Shown here one piece after another: positions 49,237 through 59,021 of a stretch of DNA of 64,000 nucleotides. The stretch comes from Prevotella aurantiaca JCM 15754 (GTDB lineage: Bacteria; Bacteroidota; Bacteroidia; Bacteroidales; Bacteroidaceae). The position numbers and the translations under genes are program-made. A model generated the notes under the pieces. That model did no database searches. It worked only from the letters and a program-made list of their open reading frames with translations, and was not told the origin of the DNA. Each line of letters opens with the position of its first letter. The stretch's first letter is position 1. The DNA is taken from assembly GCF_000614025.1 (NCBI RefSeq), contig NZ_BAKF01000001.1:1-64000 (forward strand), in the 5' to 3' direction.

Positions 49237-52200
49237 ATGAAAAAGCATTATCCGTTACTTACGCTTCTATTTGGATTGAGCGTAACAACAGTAGCTGCGC
49301 CTATTCAACCACAAAAGGCAAAGCAGTTAGCAGCAAATTTCTTCGGAAATAGTTCTAAAAACAATAGAGCTCCGTTGAAGATTAGTTATCAACCACAAGG
49401 CGATGCAACTACTGGCAATAGCCTTTACTACGTTATCAATAAAGGCAACGACCAAGGTTTCGTTGTTATTTCAGGCGATACGCGTACACGCGCAGTCTTG
49501 GCTTACTCTGAAAAAGGACATCTAAATGAAGAAGATATCCTTAATCATCAATCAATTCAAGGCATGTTTATCGAGTACGAAGAACAGATAGAATGGGCCA
49601 TACAAAACGTTAAGGACGTTCCATCTAAATCGTATAAGATGCTCGCTGCACGGCAAGACTTCAAAGAACCACGTCATATTATCGAACCATTATTGGAGGT
49701 AAGAAAGAGCAACCGTGCTCAAAAGCGCGCTACTCCTATCAGTATGGGACAGCGATGGCCTTTCAATCTTTACAGCCCAACGATGATGAACCAATATGAT
49801 GAATCTGAAAAGACAGTGTCAGGCTGTGTAGCTACTGGTATCTCTACCGTACTTCGTTGGCACGAATGGCCCGCTCGTCCAAAGGGATCTACCGAATATA
49901 CATGGAGAAGTACAGGCAAAAAGATGAGCATTAACTACGATGAGCAGCCCGCTTACGACTGGAACATCATGCCAGAAGGTATTGATGCAAAAGGTAACGA
50001 CCGCGTAACTGGTCAGAGAGTTACCGAAAAACAAGCCGACAACATCGGTCGTTTGTTGCGCGATGTAGGCTATGCCGTACAAATGAACTTTAATATTTCA
50101 TCAAGAGGAGGTAGTGGAGCAATTCTTTTCAATGCTGTTCCTACATTGATAGAGAACTTCGATTACGATGGCAGACTGGAGTGTTTAACACGTACTAACT
50201 ACTCTATCGATGCTTGGTGGGCTGGTATTCAAGACGAATTGAATAACTATGGCCCTGTCGTATATGGTGGACAATCAAGCCGCGGAGGCCATTGCTTCGT
50301 GATAGACGGCCTCGCTGAGGACAAATACGTACACGTTGACTGGGGTTGGAACTACGCTTCTAACTGCTGGAGTTCTATTGATGTGCTCGAACCAGAAACG
50401 CAATACGATGGCGGAGGCGTTGGAGCGTTCAGCCGCAACCATCAGATGTTGCGCTATTTGAAGCCATCTGACGGTACAAAATTCGAACAAATCACTTTAG
50501 TTGGTGGCTTATCTCAGACCAGATATCAGAAGGAAAGAAACCAAAGCATCTCTATTAGAATTAAGAATCATCGCACTCAAGCATTCTATGGAGCATTCCG
50601 TTTGTTAATCAGCAAGGCTGGAAGAAACGACTATAGAACTTTAGAGCAGTCATATAACATGTTTATTGATGGTAACGGAGAACGCGATTATCAATTCTTA
50701 GTAGACCTTTCTGGTTATCAAGAAGGTACTTATGACATTCGCGTAAGTTACTCTAAAGATGAAAGAAAATGGGTTGAAATTAGCCAAAATGCTGGTCAAA
50801 TCACTATCGGAAATGCTAAACCAGAGCCTAAACCAGAGCCAACTCCTGAAATAAAAGACCAGTTCTCTATCGCAAAACAGTGCGAACAAACTGCCTTTAG
50901 CCAAGAAGCTGGACAGAAAATAGCTATCGGTGTGAAGTACACAGGTACACAAGGCTACTACGATTACCTTAAACTCGCAGCTAAAAAAGAGGGCGGTAAC
51001 GGCGAATACGACCTTGGTAAGTCGGCTTCAAAGGTTTATATAGACAAGAACGGAAGCAAAACTGTTGTGTTCTATGCAGACTTTAGCAAGGTGCAAAGAG
51101 GCAAATACGACTTGCGTATTAGCTATGTTAGCAACGGAAACTGGAAGGAAATCGATGCAAGTGCGGGCCAAATCACTGTTAATAATAAGGCTATTGGCGC
51201 TCGTATCGTAGCTACTGCAGTGCTTCCTACACTCTCTACCTTCGAACAAGAGGCGGTTAGAGTTGAAATTCCTGTAGCTAACCAAGGCGATGAAGACTTC
51301 AATGGCAAAATCCAATTGCTTGCTAACGGCTCTCCTATCGCTGAAGGTAATCAATCAATCAAGAGCGATGCCGATGCTATACTCGTATTTACAACTAACA
51401 CTACAGCCTTCAACAGACTGAAAGCAGGTGAATATACATTGACAGTAGCTTATGGAAATGGTCAAAGAGTAATGTATGCTAACACAGCAAACTTAGGTAA
51501 ACTCATCATCAAATCTAAGCAACAGCCTACTCCTTCAGTCGGTGATGTAAGAATAAACTCTGCTTTCTTCTATCAGAATGGTAGATATAAGGGTTCTAAG
51601 TACTGCACTGTTTCAAGAAATTCTGACCTCACTGTAAAGGCTTATCTATACTCTTCAAACGGCTTTAATGGTCCTGTTAAGGTGTTTATGAGCGACAGCT
51701 ACGGCAGCAAAGCGGCTACAAACAGCGCTCTCGAGGTAGTTAAGAACGTCAATATTGACAAGTATGGCAGCGGATATGTTGAAGTTTCATTCGACAAGGC
51801 ATACCTTACTGGCAGCCGTTACTATATCAATGTAAGCTACAACGATGGTACTAAGGATATCTGCAAGACTTATGATGCGATTGCATTCTACGTAAGTTCT
51901 TACTACAATTCATACAATAACGATGGCGCAAACAATCAAAGCGACAAGGGATTCACTGTATATGTAGACGACTTTACAGATGGTTTTACATACATTCCTG
52001 TAGGTGCTGAAGAGAAGAACCTCGTTGTTGGCGAAGCTACAGCTATCGAAACTATCGACGTTCAGGGCGTTAGCCTATTCCCAACTGTAGCAAGCGAGAA
52101 TGTAACTATCGCTACTGCTGAAGCTGGTATGGCTTACATTTACAGCACAACTGGTGCTAAGGTGGCTGAAATAGTACTCAAAGAAGGTAACAATACCGTT

Positions 52201-52275
52201 GCTGTTTCTCAGTTTACACCTGGCGTTTACTTCGTGAAAGTGGCTAACAAGACTTTGAAGTTCATCAAGAAGTAA
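49237..52275 (+). CDS. C10 cysteine peptidase with an extra domain, unit D
   Basis: The largest paralogue, 1012 residues, intact. Signal peptide, pro-domain and catalytic domain are as in unit A, with the nucleophile in SGCVATGISTVLRW and His in SSRGGHCFVIDG. Right after the catalytic domain (RYLKPSDGTKFEQ) a module of about 115 residues (roughly 411-526) is inserted before the Pro/Glu/Lys linker, which the other units have directly after the catalytic domain. It ends in YDIRVSYSKDERKWVEISQN, like the Ig-like domain after the linker, so it is probably a duplicated Ig-like domain. The T9SS type A tail is kept. The sequence is more diverged from A-C than they are from each other. Confidence 0.95.
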   Translation: MKKHYPLLTLLFGLSVTTVAAPIQPQKAKQLAANFFGNSSKNNRAPLKISYQPQGDATTGNSLYYVINKGNDQGFVVISGDTRTRAVLAYSEKGHLNEEDILNHQSIQGMFIEYEEQIEWAIQNVKDVPSKSYKMLAARQDFKEPRHIIEPLLEVRKSNRAQKRATPISMGQRWPFNLYSPTMMNQYDESEKTVSGCVATGISTVLRWHEWPARPKGSTEYTWRSTGKKMSINYDEQPAYDWNIMPEGIDAKGNDRVTGQRVTEKQADNIGRLLRDVGYAVQMNFNISSRGGSGAILFNAVPTLIENFDYDGRLECLTRTNYSIDAWWAGIQDELNNYGPVVYGGQSSRGGHCFVIDGLAEDKYVHVDWGWNYASNCWSSIDVLEPETQYDGGGVGAFSRNHQMLRYLKPSDGTKFEQITLVGGLSQTRYQKERNQSISIRIKNHRTQAFYGAFRLLISKAGRNDYRTLEQSYNMFIDGNGERDYQFLVDLSGYQEGTYDIRVSYSKDERKWVEISQNAGQITIGNAKPEPKPEPTPEIKDQFSIAKQCEQTAFSQEAGQKIAIGVKYTGTQGYYDYLKLAAKKEGGNGEYDLGKSASKVYIDKNGSKTVVFYADFSKVQRGKYDLRISYVSNGNWKEIDASAGQITVNNKAIGARIVATAVLPTLSTFEQEAVRVEIPVANQGDEDFNGKIQLLANGSPIAEGNQSIKSDADAILVFTTNTTAFNRLKAGEYTLTVAYGNGQRVMYANTANLGKLIIKSKQQPTPSVGDVRINSAFFYQNGRYKGSKYCTVSRNSDLTVKAYLYSSNGFNGPVKVFMSDSYGSKAATNSALEVVKNVNIDKYGSGYVEVSFDKAYLTGSRYYINVSYNDGTKDICKTYDAIAFYVSSYYNSYNNDGANNQSDKGFTVYVDDFTDGFTYIPVGAEEKNLVVGEATAIETIDVQGVSLFPTVASENVTIATAEAGMAYIYSTTGAKVAEIVLKEGNNTVAVSQFTPGVYFVKVANKTLKFIKK

Positions 52276-52320
52276 TCCTTTAAAATACTAATTTAAGATT
52301 GGTTCTGAATTTTTATATAG

Positions 52321-52362
52321 GTCCCGAAGGTTGGTTTTGTCCGACTTTCGGGACTTTCTTTT
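52321..52362 (+). terminator. Terminator, unit D
   Basis: Arms GTCCCGAAGG and CCGACTTTCGGGAC followed by TTTCTTTT. Confidence 0.88.
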
Positions 52363-52477
52363 ATCTCCGAAACAATATATCAGTAATCTAAAATCACAGC
52401 ATCAATATTCCGAAAAAATATGTTTTGTGTGCACACACAGACATGAATTTAAATACATCGTAGTACTTCATATCAAC

Positions 52478-52629
52478 TGTAAACATTACAACACTAAATA
52501 GTAGTGGCGCTTTCGTTTTCTAAAAGAGCCTGTTTTACGTTGCAATATAGGCTCTTTTGCCGTGCAAAACAGGCACTTTTGCAACGCAAAACAATGGGTA
52601 TTGCAACTCATTGATAACGTGATAGTTAC
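52478..52629 (+). repeat. Dispersed palindromic repeat, copy R8
   Basis: Family copy between units D and E, with one change in the first core unit (GTTTTACGTTGC). Confidence 0.85.
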
Positions 52630-52792
52630 ACCATAGGTATTGTATGGGTAGCATTTGTAACTTTTCCAGTGTTTTTATAAGCCTCTGATGCACTTTCATC
52701 GTCGTAAAAAGGCAGTAAAAAACAGATAAGATTTAATTACTATTATATTTACAAAACTTATAGAAACATTTAATATTTTTCACTTTGCAAAG

Positions 52793-53220
52793 TTGCATTA
52801 TTCATAAGAAATGCATAGATTTGCATTAGAAAAATAAGGTATACACGAACGTAACAACCATCGTCTAAATGTATAACCTTTTCAGATGTCATAAAATATA
52901 AGAGGTTTTTAAAGAAAGTTACATTATTTTTATTTCAAAACGTAGATTAAAAAGCAGAAAGAAAATCCGCTTGAGAAAACCAATCGGTACTTAGGAAAGC
53001 TCAGTATTCATGCCCCGTAAAAGGGGCATTGAATACTTTATCCAATTTGATGAGACACATTTTTCAGTGTAGAAAGAGGTAGAATCAGTCTATATACAGG
53101 GCATTTCGCACATGTAAAAAAGCACGCTGGGAACGGAACACATAGGTGGTTTTGTCCTCTCAACTATGGTAACATTCGTGGAATGCACTTTCAACAAACA
53201 ATCATTTAACTTAACTATTT
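52793..53220 (+). promoter_or_regulatory. Promoter and diverged leader, unit E
   Basis: TTG 52793-52795 and TAGATTTG 52816-52823, again 20 bases apart, with a leader of about 391 bases. The block before the hairpin is recognisable (CAGTCTATATACAGGGCAT), but the hairpin region near 53121-53165 is degenerate and the palindrome CTATGCATAG is reduced to ACACATAG. No MNRK-type short frame is present. Confidence 0.55.
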
Positions 53221-55902
53221 ATGAAAAAGCATTTATCGTTTCTTACGCTACTACTCGGATTAAGTGTAGCAACAGTAGCTGAGCCTATTCAACCGCAGAA
53301 GGCTAAGCAGTTAGCAGAGAACTTCTTCAATGTCTCTAAGAGTAAAAAAGCACTGTTGAAGATGAGTTATCAATCGCAAAACAACGCTTCAACAAGCACC
53401 CGTCCGTACTATATCATCAACCGAGGCAACAACCAAGGCTTCGTTGTAATATCGGGCGACACGCGTACGCGCGCCGTTTTGGCATACGCTGATAAAGGTT
53501 ATCTCGACGAAGATCTTATCGAAAGCAATCCCGCAATGAGTGGATTGTTCAACGATTTCGTCGATCAAATAGAGTGGGCACAGCAGAATTTGGAAGACAA
53601 ACCCTCTGAATCGTATCAGAAACTCGCAAGGGCTACGAGATATCACGATGTAATACCTATTATAGAACCATTACTTGAAGTTGAGAAAAGTAATCGTAAA
53701 ATCAGACGAAAATCGCCCATCAGCTGGGGAGAACGATATCCTTTCAACCTCTATTGCCCTTATTATACAAAAGAAGGTAAACGTACCAAATCTATGACAG
53801 GCCCCATTGCAACTGCTCTTGCAACTGTGATGCGCTGGCACGAATGGCCTGCCCGTCCCAAAGGATCTATACAATATCTATGGGAAAACACGGGTGACAC
53901 GATGCGTTTAAACTACGACGAGCAACTAGAATACGACTGGAAGAACATGCCTGAAGGTATAGACTACAAAGGAATAAACCGCGAAACAGGTCAGAAAGTA
54001 ACCAATATTCAAGCTGAGAATATTGGTCGTCTACTGCGAGATGTGGCTTATGGCGTGAAAACAAACTTTGACGCTCCATCTTATAGTGGTAGCAGAGTAA
54101 ACCTGTTTGATGCTCCTAAGACATTGGTTGAGAACTTTAACTACGATAAAGGAGTTCAATTGTTGAGACGTAGCGACTTCTCTTACTCTGAATGGATAGC
54201 TGGAATTAAAGACGAATTAACTTCTTACGGACCTATAGTATATAGTGGATCCTCACCGTATTATACTGTTTACTTCGTTATTGACGGCCTTGCTGAAGAT
54301 GGTTATGTACACATTGATTGGGGAGAAAATAGCAATGCAAACTGTTGGACAGATATTAATTTAATAGAATATACTGCTACAGGACTTGGCGTAGAACCTT
54401 ATCGATTCGATAGAAACCACTATATGCTACGATATTTAAAGCCAAATGATGGTATTAAACCACAACCGGTAGTAGAAGAAAAGGTCAAATTATCAATCGC
54501 AAGGGGTTGTACACCAGCTCAATTTTACAGAGATAATCAACAATATTTTACCATTTCTCTGAAGAATACCAGCAAAACGAAATATCATTACTACCTCAAA
54601 CTCTCTTTTGTTAAGGAGGGATCAAACGCTGAAACAAAAAGTATAACTACCAGACATGCATCTCTTATTGAAGGCGGAGAAACTAAAGAAGTCGACTTCT
54701 ACACTGATTTTAGCAACTTTGAGACTGGCAATTACAAGTTACGCATTAGCTATAGAGTCGATGGAAAATGGGTAGCAATAGACGAAAGTGCTGGCATTAT
54801 CAACATTAAAGATTTTCCAGTAGGTCCTCATATTGTAACTACAACTACTCCATCTAACGTTTATACCTATGTGAAAGAAGCTGTTAAGATAGAACTTCCT
54901 GTTAAAAATATTGGAAAAGAAGACTATAATGGTAAGATTGAACTACTTGCAAATGGTATTACTATCGCCACTGACAGCATTGCAATTAAGGCTGGCCAAT
55001 GGGCAAAACTTGCGTTCAACACCAACAACAAAAACTTCCTCAGCTTGCAGCCAGGTGCTTATAAACTATCAATAGCTTACGGCAACGGAAAGAAGATTAT
55101 ATATCATAACTCGGAGAACTTATGTTCTTTGATTATCCATCCACGGCAAAAGCCTTCTCCTGCTACGGGTAATGTAAGACTTTACTCGGCTATTTTCTAT
55201 CAAAAAGACAAGTATGTAGGCAGCAGATATTGCACTGTTGCAAAGGGAGTTGACCTTACCGTGAAGGCGTATCTATACTCAACAAGAGGCTTTAAAGGCT
55301 TTGTTAAAATCTTTATCACCGACTCTTACGGAAGCAAAGAAGCTAAGATATCAGCTCTTGAAAGTGTTATGCATGTCCAGATAGATAAGTATGGAAGCGG
55401 ATTTATAGAATTCAAGGTGAACCACACAAAGCTTACAGACAAACGTTACTATGTAAATATTCTCTACATAGAAGGCGATAAGGAAGTTTGCAATACTTGG
55501 GACTGCGTGCCATTCTACGTGGGTTCTAAAGTTAAATATACTGGTGCAACGAATAATTACGATTCAGACGACGAAGGAATTGTAGTAAATGTAGACGAAT
55601 TACCACAGCAACCTGCCTACATTCCTGTAGGTTTTGATGAACGTAATCTTGAAGTAGGCACTACAAATGGCATTGAAACTGTGGGTGTCCAGGGCGTTAG
55701 TATTCAGCCAACTGTTGCAAACGAGCATATAACCATCGCAACAACAGAAGCTGGCACAGCTACCATCTACAGCGCAACAGGTGCAAAGGTGGCTGAAATA
55801 GCGCTCAAAGAAGGTAGCAATACCATTGCTGTTTCTCAGTTTACACCAGGTGTTTACTTCGTGAAGGTGGCTAACCAGACTTTAAAGTTCATCAAGAAGT
55901 AA
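53221..55902 (+). CDS. C10 peptidase homologue lacking both catalytic residues, unit E
   Basis: Complete 893-residue frame with the same architecture: signal peptide (1-20), pro-domain, C10 fold, Ig-like domains and T9SS type A tail (PTVANEHITIATTEAG, FTPGVYFVKVANQTLKFI). The nucleophile segment reads TGPIATALATV, so the Cys is Pro195. The His segment reads YYTVYFVIDG, so the His is Val350. The Asn-Trp part NCWTDIN is kept. The enzyme cannot work as a cysteine protease, but there is no stop or frameshift and secretion signals are intact, so it is better seen as a pseudoenzyme than as a decaying gene. Possible roles, such as binding protein or decoy, are inference. Confidence 0.93.
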   Translation: MKKHLSFLTLLLGLSVATVAEPIQPQKAKQLAENFFNVSKSKKALLKMSYQSQNNASTSTRPYYIINRGNNQGFVVISGDTRTRAVLAYADKGYLDEDLIESNPAMSGLFNDFVDQIEWAQQNLEDKPSESYQKLARATRYHDVIPIIEPLLEVEKSNRKIRRKSPISWGERYPFNLYCPYYTKEGKRTKSMTGPIATALATVMRWHEWPARPKGSIQYLWENTGDTMRLNYDEQLEYDWKNMPEGIDYKGINRETGQKVTNIQAENIGRLLRDVAYGVKTNFDAPSYSGSRVNLFDAPKTLVENFNYDKGVQLLRRSDFSYSEWIAGIKDELTSYGPIVYSGSSPYYTVYFVIDGLAEDGYVHIDWGENSNANCWTDINLIEYTATGLGVEPYRFDRNHYMLRYLKPNDGIKPQPVVEEKVKLSIARGCTPAQFYRDNQQYFTISLKNTSKTKYHYYLKLSFVKEGSNAETKSITTRHASLIEGGETKEVDFYTDFSNFETGNYKLRISYRVDGKWVAIDESAGIINIKDFPVGPHIVTTTTPSNVYTYVKEAVKIELPVKNIGKEDYNGKIELLANGITIATDSIAIKAGQWAKLAFNTNNKNFLSLQPGAYKLSIAYGNGKKIIYHNSENLCSLIIHPRQKPSPATGNVRLYSAIFYQKDKYVGSRYCTVAKGVDLTVKAYLYSTRGFKGFVKIFITDSYGSKEAKISALESVMHVQIDKYGSGFIEFKVNHTKLTDKRYYVNILYIEGDKEVCNTWDCVPFYVGSKVKYTGATNNYDSDDEGIVVNVDELPQQPAYIPVGFDERNLEVGTTNGIETVGVQGVSIQPTVANEHITIATTEAGTATIYSATGAKVAEIALKEGSNTIAVSQFTPGVYFVKVANQTLKFIKK

Positions 55903-55947
55903 TGCACTAAAACACGATATTAAGATTGGTTCTATACTTTTTCATGC

Positions 55948-55989
55948 GTCCCGAAGGTTGGATTCGTCCGATCTTTGGGACATTCTTTT
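55948..55989 (+). terminator. Terminator, unit E
   Basis: Arms GTCCCGAAGG and CCGATCTTTGGGAC followed by ATTCTTTT; more diverged than in the other units. Confidence 0.8.
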
Positions 55990-56099
55990 ATACCCAAATC
56001 AACGCTCGAACCAGCACAAACCACAGCTTCAAAATTCCGAAAATGCCGATGCCACTTGCTCATATACACGTGTATATAAATCCATCTACGCACGGCTAA

Positions 56100-56256
56100 A
56101 ACTCAATAAATATAACAACGCAAAACAATACTGCCGCTTTCGTTTTCCAAAAGAGCCTGTTTTGCGTTACAATATAGGCACTTTTGCCGTGCAAAACAGG
56201 CGCTTTTGCGATGCAAAACAATGGGTATTGCAACACGCTGATAACAAGATGGTTAC
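56100..56256 (+). repeat. Dispersed palindromic repeat, copy R9
   Basis: Family copy after the last peptidase unit, ending GATAACAAGATGGTTAC. With the unit E terminator and the proS terminator it accounts for the 470 bases between unit E and proS. Confidence 0.85.
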
Positions 56257-56320
56257 GCCATACATATTCAACAAATAAGCGAGAGAGCCTCAACAGCCCT
56301 TTTCTTGCATATATATACAA

Positions 56321-56355
56321 TAAAAGCCACGCCCAAAACGGAGCGTGGCTTTATC
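56321..56355 (-). terminator. Terminator of proS
   Basis: On the minus strand arms AAAGCCACGC and GCGTGGCTTT pair perfectly, followed by TTATTG; about 20 bases after the proS stop. Confidence 0.85.
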
Positions 56356-56372
56356 GTTAATGTGGGTTATTC

Positions 56373-57854
56373 TTAGTAAGAACGTGCGATAATAACACGG
56401 TGTTTAGCAGGCTTTCCGCTCACCATGTCAACGCCTTCGGTTTGTTCAAACATGAATGGAACGCAACGAATGGTTGCCTGCGTCTCTTCTTTAATCTTCT
56501 CTTCAGTCTCTACTGTACCGTCCCAGTGGCACAAATAGAAGCCACCGTCCTTTACTTTCTCTTTAAATTCGGCATAATTGTCGCACTCATGTATATTTGC
56601 GTTGCGGAAATCCAATGCCTTTTGGAAGATGTTAGCCTGGATATCGTCGAGCAAACTCTTTATGCGCTCAACGATACCGTCGAACGATACGCTTTCTTTT
56701 TCTAATGTATCGCGACGCATAATCTCCACAGTGTTGTTCTCTAAGTCGCGTCCGCCCATTGCTAAACGCACAGGAACGCCCTTGAGTTCGTAGTCGGCGA
56801 ACTTGAAACCAGGTCGTTTGTTGTCGCAATCGTCGTACTTTACGCTGATGCCGAGCTTACGAAGCTCGTCGATAACAGGCTGAAGCTTCGCCGAAATAGC
56901 CGCTAACTGCTCGTCACCCTTAAATATTGGCACGATAACAACCTGTATTGGAGCAATCTTTGGAGGCAGTACAAGACCATTGTCGTCCGAGTGTGTCATG
57001 ATGAGCGCACCTACAAGACGAGTACTTACACCCCATGATGTAGCCCAAACGTATTCTGGTTTGTTCTCCTTATTAAGGAAAGTAACGTCGAACGACTTAG
57101 CAAAGTTCTGACCAAGGAAGTGCGATGTGCCGCTCTGTAGCGCCTTTCCGTCTTGCATCATCGCCTCGATGGTGTATGTATCCAACGCTCCTGCGAAGCG
57201 TTCGGTCTCGCTTTTCACGCCCTGCACTACAGGAATGGCGAGCCATTGTTCGGCAAAGTCGGCATAAACCTTAAGCATTTTCTTTGCTTCATCTACTGCT
57301 TCTTCGCGTGTTGCATGCGCTGTGTGGCCCTCTTGCCATAGGAATTCCGATGTACGGAGGAAAGGACGGGTACGCATTTCCCATCTCATTACGTTGCACC
57401 ACTGGTTGCACATCAATGGTAAATCGCGATATGAGTGTATCCAATTCTTATAAGTGTTCCATATAATGGTCTCGCTTGTTGGGCGAATGATAAGTTCTTC
57501 TTCAAGCTTAGCAGCTGGGTCCACCTCTACTCCACCCTCTTTCTCGTTAGAACGGAGGCGATAGTGTGTAACCACGGCACACTCTTTGGCAAATCCTTCT
57601 ACGTGTTCAGCTTCACGAGAAAGGAAGCTCTTCGGTATAAGAAGGGGGAAATAAGCATTCTGTGCACCTGTTTCTTTAAACATTTTGTCTAACTGTGCTT
57701 GCATCTTTTCCCATATAGCGTAACCGTAAGGCTTAATTACCATACAGCCACGGACGGGCGATTGCTCGGCTAATTCAGCCTTAACAACCAAGTCGTTGTA
57801 CCACTGTGAGTAGTTCTCAGCACGCTTGGTAAGATGTTTTAGTTCTTTTGCCAT
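56373..57854 (-). CDS. proS: Prolyl-tRNA synthetase
   Basis: Charges tRNA-Pro with proline; class II synthetase, cytosolic. At 493 residues and with no editing insertion it is the short, archaeal/eukaryote-like (ProS type 3) form common in Bacteroidetes. Class II motif 2 is in [21 protein letters not shown], followed by [13 protein letters not shown]. The C-terminal part (about 290-493) is the anticodon-binding domain plus the zinc-binding-like tail ending RVIIARSY. Single gene with its own terminator; its promoter must lie in the 270-base gap shared with the OmpA-like gene, where a TAATTTTG box occurs on the minus strand at 57964-57957. Confidence 0.96.
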   Translation of the reverse strand: MAKELKHLTKRAENYSQWYNDLVVKAELAEQSPVRGCMVIKPYGYAIWEKMQAQLDKMFKETGAQNAYFPLLIPKSFLSREAEHVEGFAKECAVVTHYRLRSNEKEGGVEVDPAAKLEEELIIRPTSETIIWNTYKNWIHSYRDLPLMCNQWCNVMRWEMRTRPFLRTSEFLWQEGHTAHATREEAVDEAKKMLKVYADFAEQWLAIPVVQGVKSETERFAGALDTYTIEAMMQDGKALQSGTSHFLGQNFAKSFDVTFLNKENKPEYVWATSWGVSTRLVGALIMTHSDDNGLVLPPKIAPIQVVIVPIFKGDEQLAAISAKLQPVIDELRKLGISVKYDDCDNKRPGFKFADYELKGVPVRLAMGGRDLENNTVEIMRRDTLEKESVSFDGIVERIKSLLDDIQANIFQKALDFRNANIHECDNYAEFKEKVKDGGFYLCHWDGTVETEEKIKEETQATIRCVPFMFEQTEGVDMVSGKPAKHRVIIARSY

Positions 57855-58007
57855 AATCTATATTAACTTTTTCTTATTATTCATTACTATAGGTTAATTC
57901 CCCAACGGAATAGGAATTTTCCTCCTTTTTGTTTACGCAATAGGCGTAACTTTGTGCAAAATTACAAAAAAATGTTGGCAAACGACATATTAAAATCAAA
58001 ATAGTTG

Positions 58008-58015
58008 TATCTTTG
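58008..58015 (+). promoter_or_regulatory. Promoter (-7 box) of the OmpA-like lipoprotein gene
   Basis: TATCTTTG about 110 bases before the ATG at 58126. No good TTG lies 19-21 bases upstream, so only the -7 box is offered. Confidence 0.5.
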
Positions 58016-58125
58016 TTTTGCAAGTAACGACTAATCGTCAAGCAAGTTCAACAGGATAACAGCGGTAAGTCGTTTAGCTTACAGAGAGCATATATTAAAG
58101 TAAAATAATTAAAGTTATACGCATT

Positions 58126-58806
58126 ATGAAGAATTTAAAGACAATAGCAGCTGGACTTTGTGTCGCTACTCTCGTATCAAGTTGTGCAACAAACCAACAA
58201 ACTTATGGTGCAGCAGGCGGAGGAGCAGGTGCCGTTCTTGGCGGTATCGTGGGCAATGTAATTGGTAAAAACACGAAAGGCACTATGATCGGTGCTGCAA
58301 TTGGAGCCGCAGTAGGTGCTGGAACAGGTGCTATCATCGGTCGTCACATGGACAAAGTGAAGCAACAAACCCAATCACAGGTGGACAATGCAAAGATTGA
58401 AACAGTTAAAGATGCTAACGGTTTCGATTGTGTCAAGGTTACTTTCGACTCTGGAATCCTCTTCGCACTCAACAGTTCTACCCTCAATGCTTCTGCAAAA
58501 AATGACTTAACAAAGTTCGCTGGCGTTATGAAGCAGAACAACGACTGCGACGTTGCCATTCAAGGATACACCGATGCATCGGGTAACGACGATATAAATA
58601 TTCCACTATCAGAGCGTCGTGCTAAGGCGGTATCGTCTTTCTTGCGCAGCAATGGCGTATCTTCAAGACAGATTCGCACCGTTGAAGGACTCGGTAGTTC
58701 AAACCCTATTGAGAACAAACGCATCAGCCAAGCCAACCGAAGAGTAGAGGTTTACTTGTACGCTTCTAAGGAAATGATTGACAAGGCCAATAAAGGTCGC
58801 TTGTAA
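58126..58806 (+). CDS. OmpA-family lipoprotein with glycine zipper
   Basis: Outer-membrane lipoprotein of 226 residues. The lipobox LVSSC puts the lipidated Cys at residue 20. A Gly/Ala-rich glycine-zipper segment (about 28-73, GGGAGAVLGGIVGNVIG) probably packs in or against the membrane. The C-terminal OmpA domain (about 105-220) has the peptidoglycan-binding signature GYTDASGNDDINIPLSERRA and NRRVEVYL. It tethers the outer membrane to the cell wall. Single gene between its own promoter and terminator. Confidence 0.94.
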   Translation: MKNLKTIAAGLCVATLVSSCATNQQTYGAAGGGAGAVLGGIVGNVIGKNTKGTMIGAAIGAAVGAGTGAIIGRHMDKVKQQTQSQVDNAKIETVKDANGFDCVKVTFDSGILFALNSSTLNASAKNDLTKFAGVMKQNNDCDVAIQGYTDASGNDDINIPLSERRAKAVSSFLRSNGVSSRQIRTVEGLGSSNPIENKRISQANRRVEVYLYASKEMIDKANKGRL

Positions 58807-58843
58807 TTACATAAGGTAAATTTGACTAATATATCTACAAAAA

Positions 58844-58876
58844 GGGCGCGTTCCTCTTTCGGAGCGCGCCTTATTT
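58844..58876 (+). terminator. Terminator of the OmpA-like gene
   Basis: Stem GGCGCGTTCC / GGAGCGCGCC (one G-T pair) followed by TTATTTTG, about 40 bases after the stop. Confidence 0.85.
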
Positions 58877-59021
58877 TGTGTGTTTGGAAGAACACAACAT
58901 GGGGTGTAGCAAGTTGATGAATATTCTTTTCATGCTTATTACACCTTACAATTATTTTTAATAAGGGCAGAAAACAAGTATGTAATACATATAGCTACAA
59001 AGGAATAAATCCGCTCCTTCT

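Noticed and set aside
53221-55902. Calling unit E a pseudogene
   Set aside because: The reading frame, signal peptide and T9SS tail are intact; only catalytic residues are replaced, so a pseudoenzyme is the better description.
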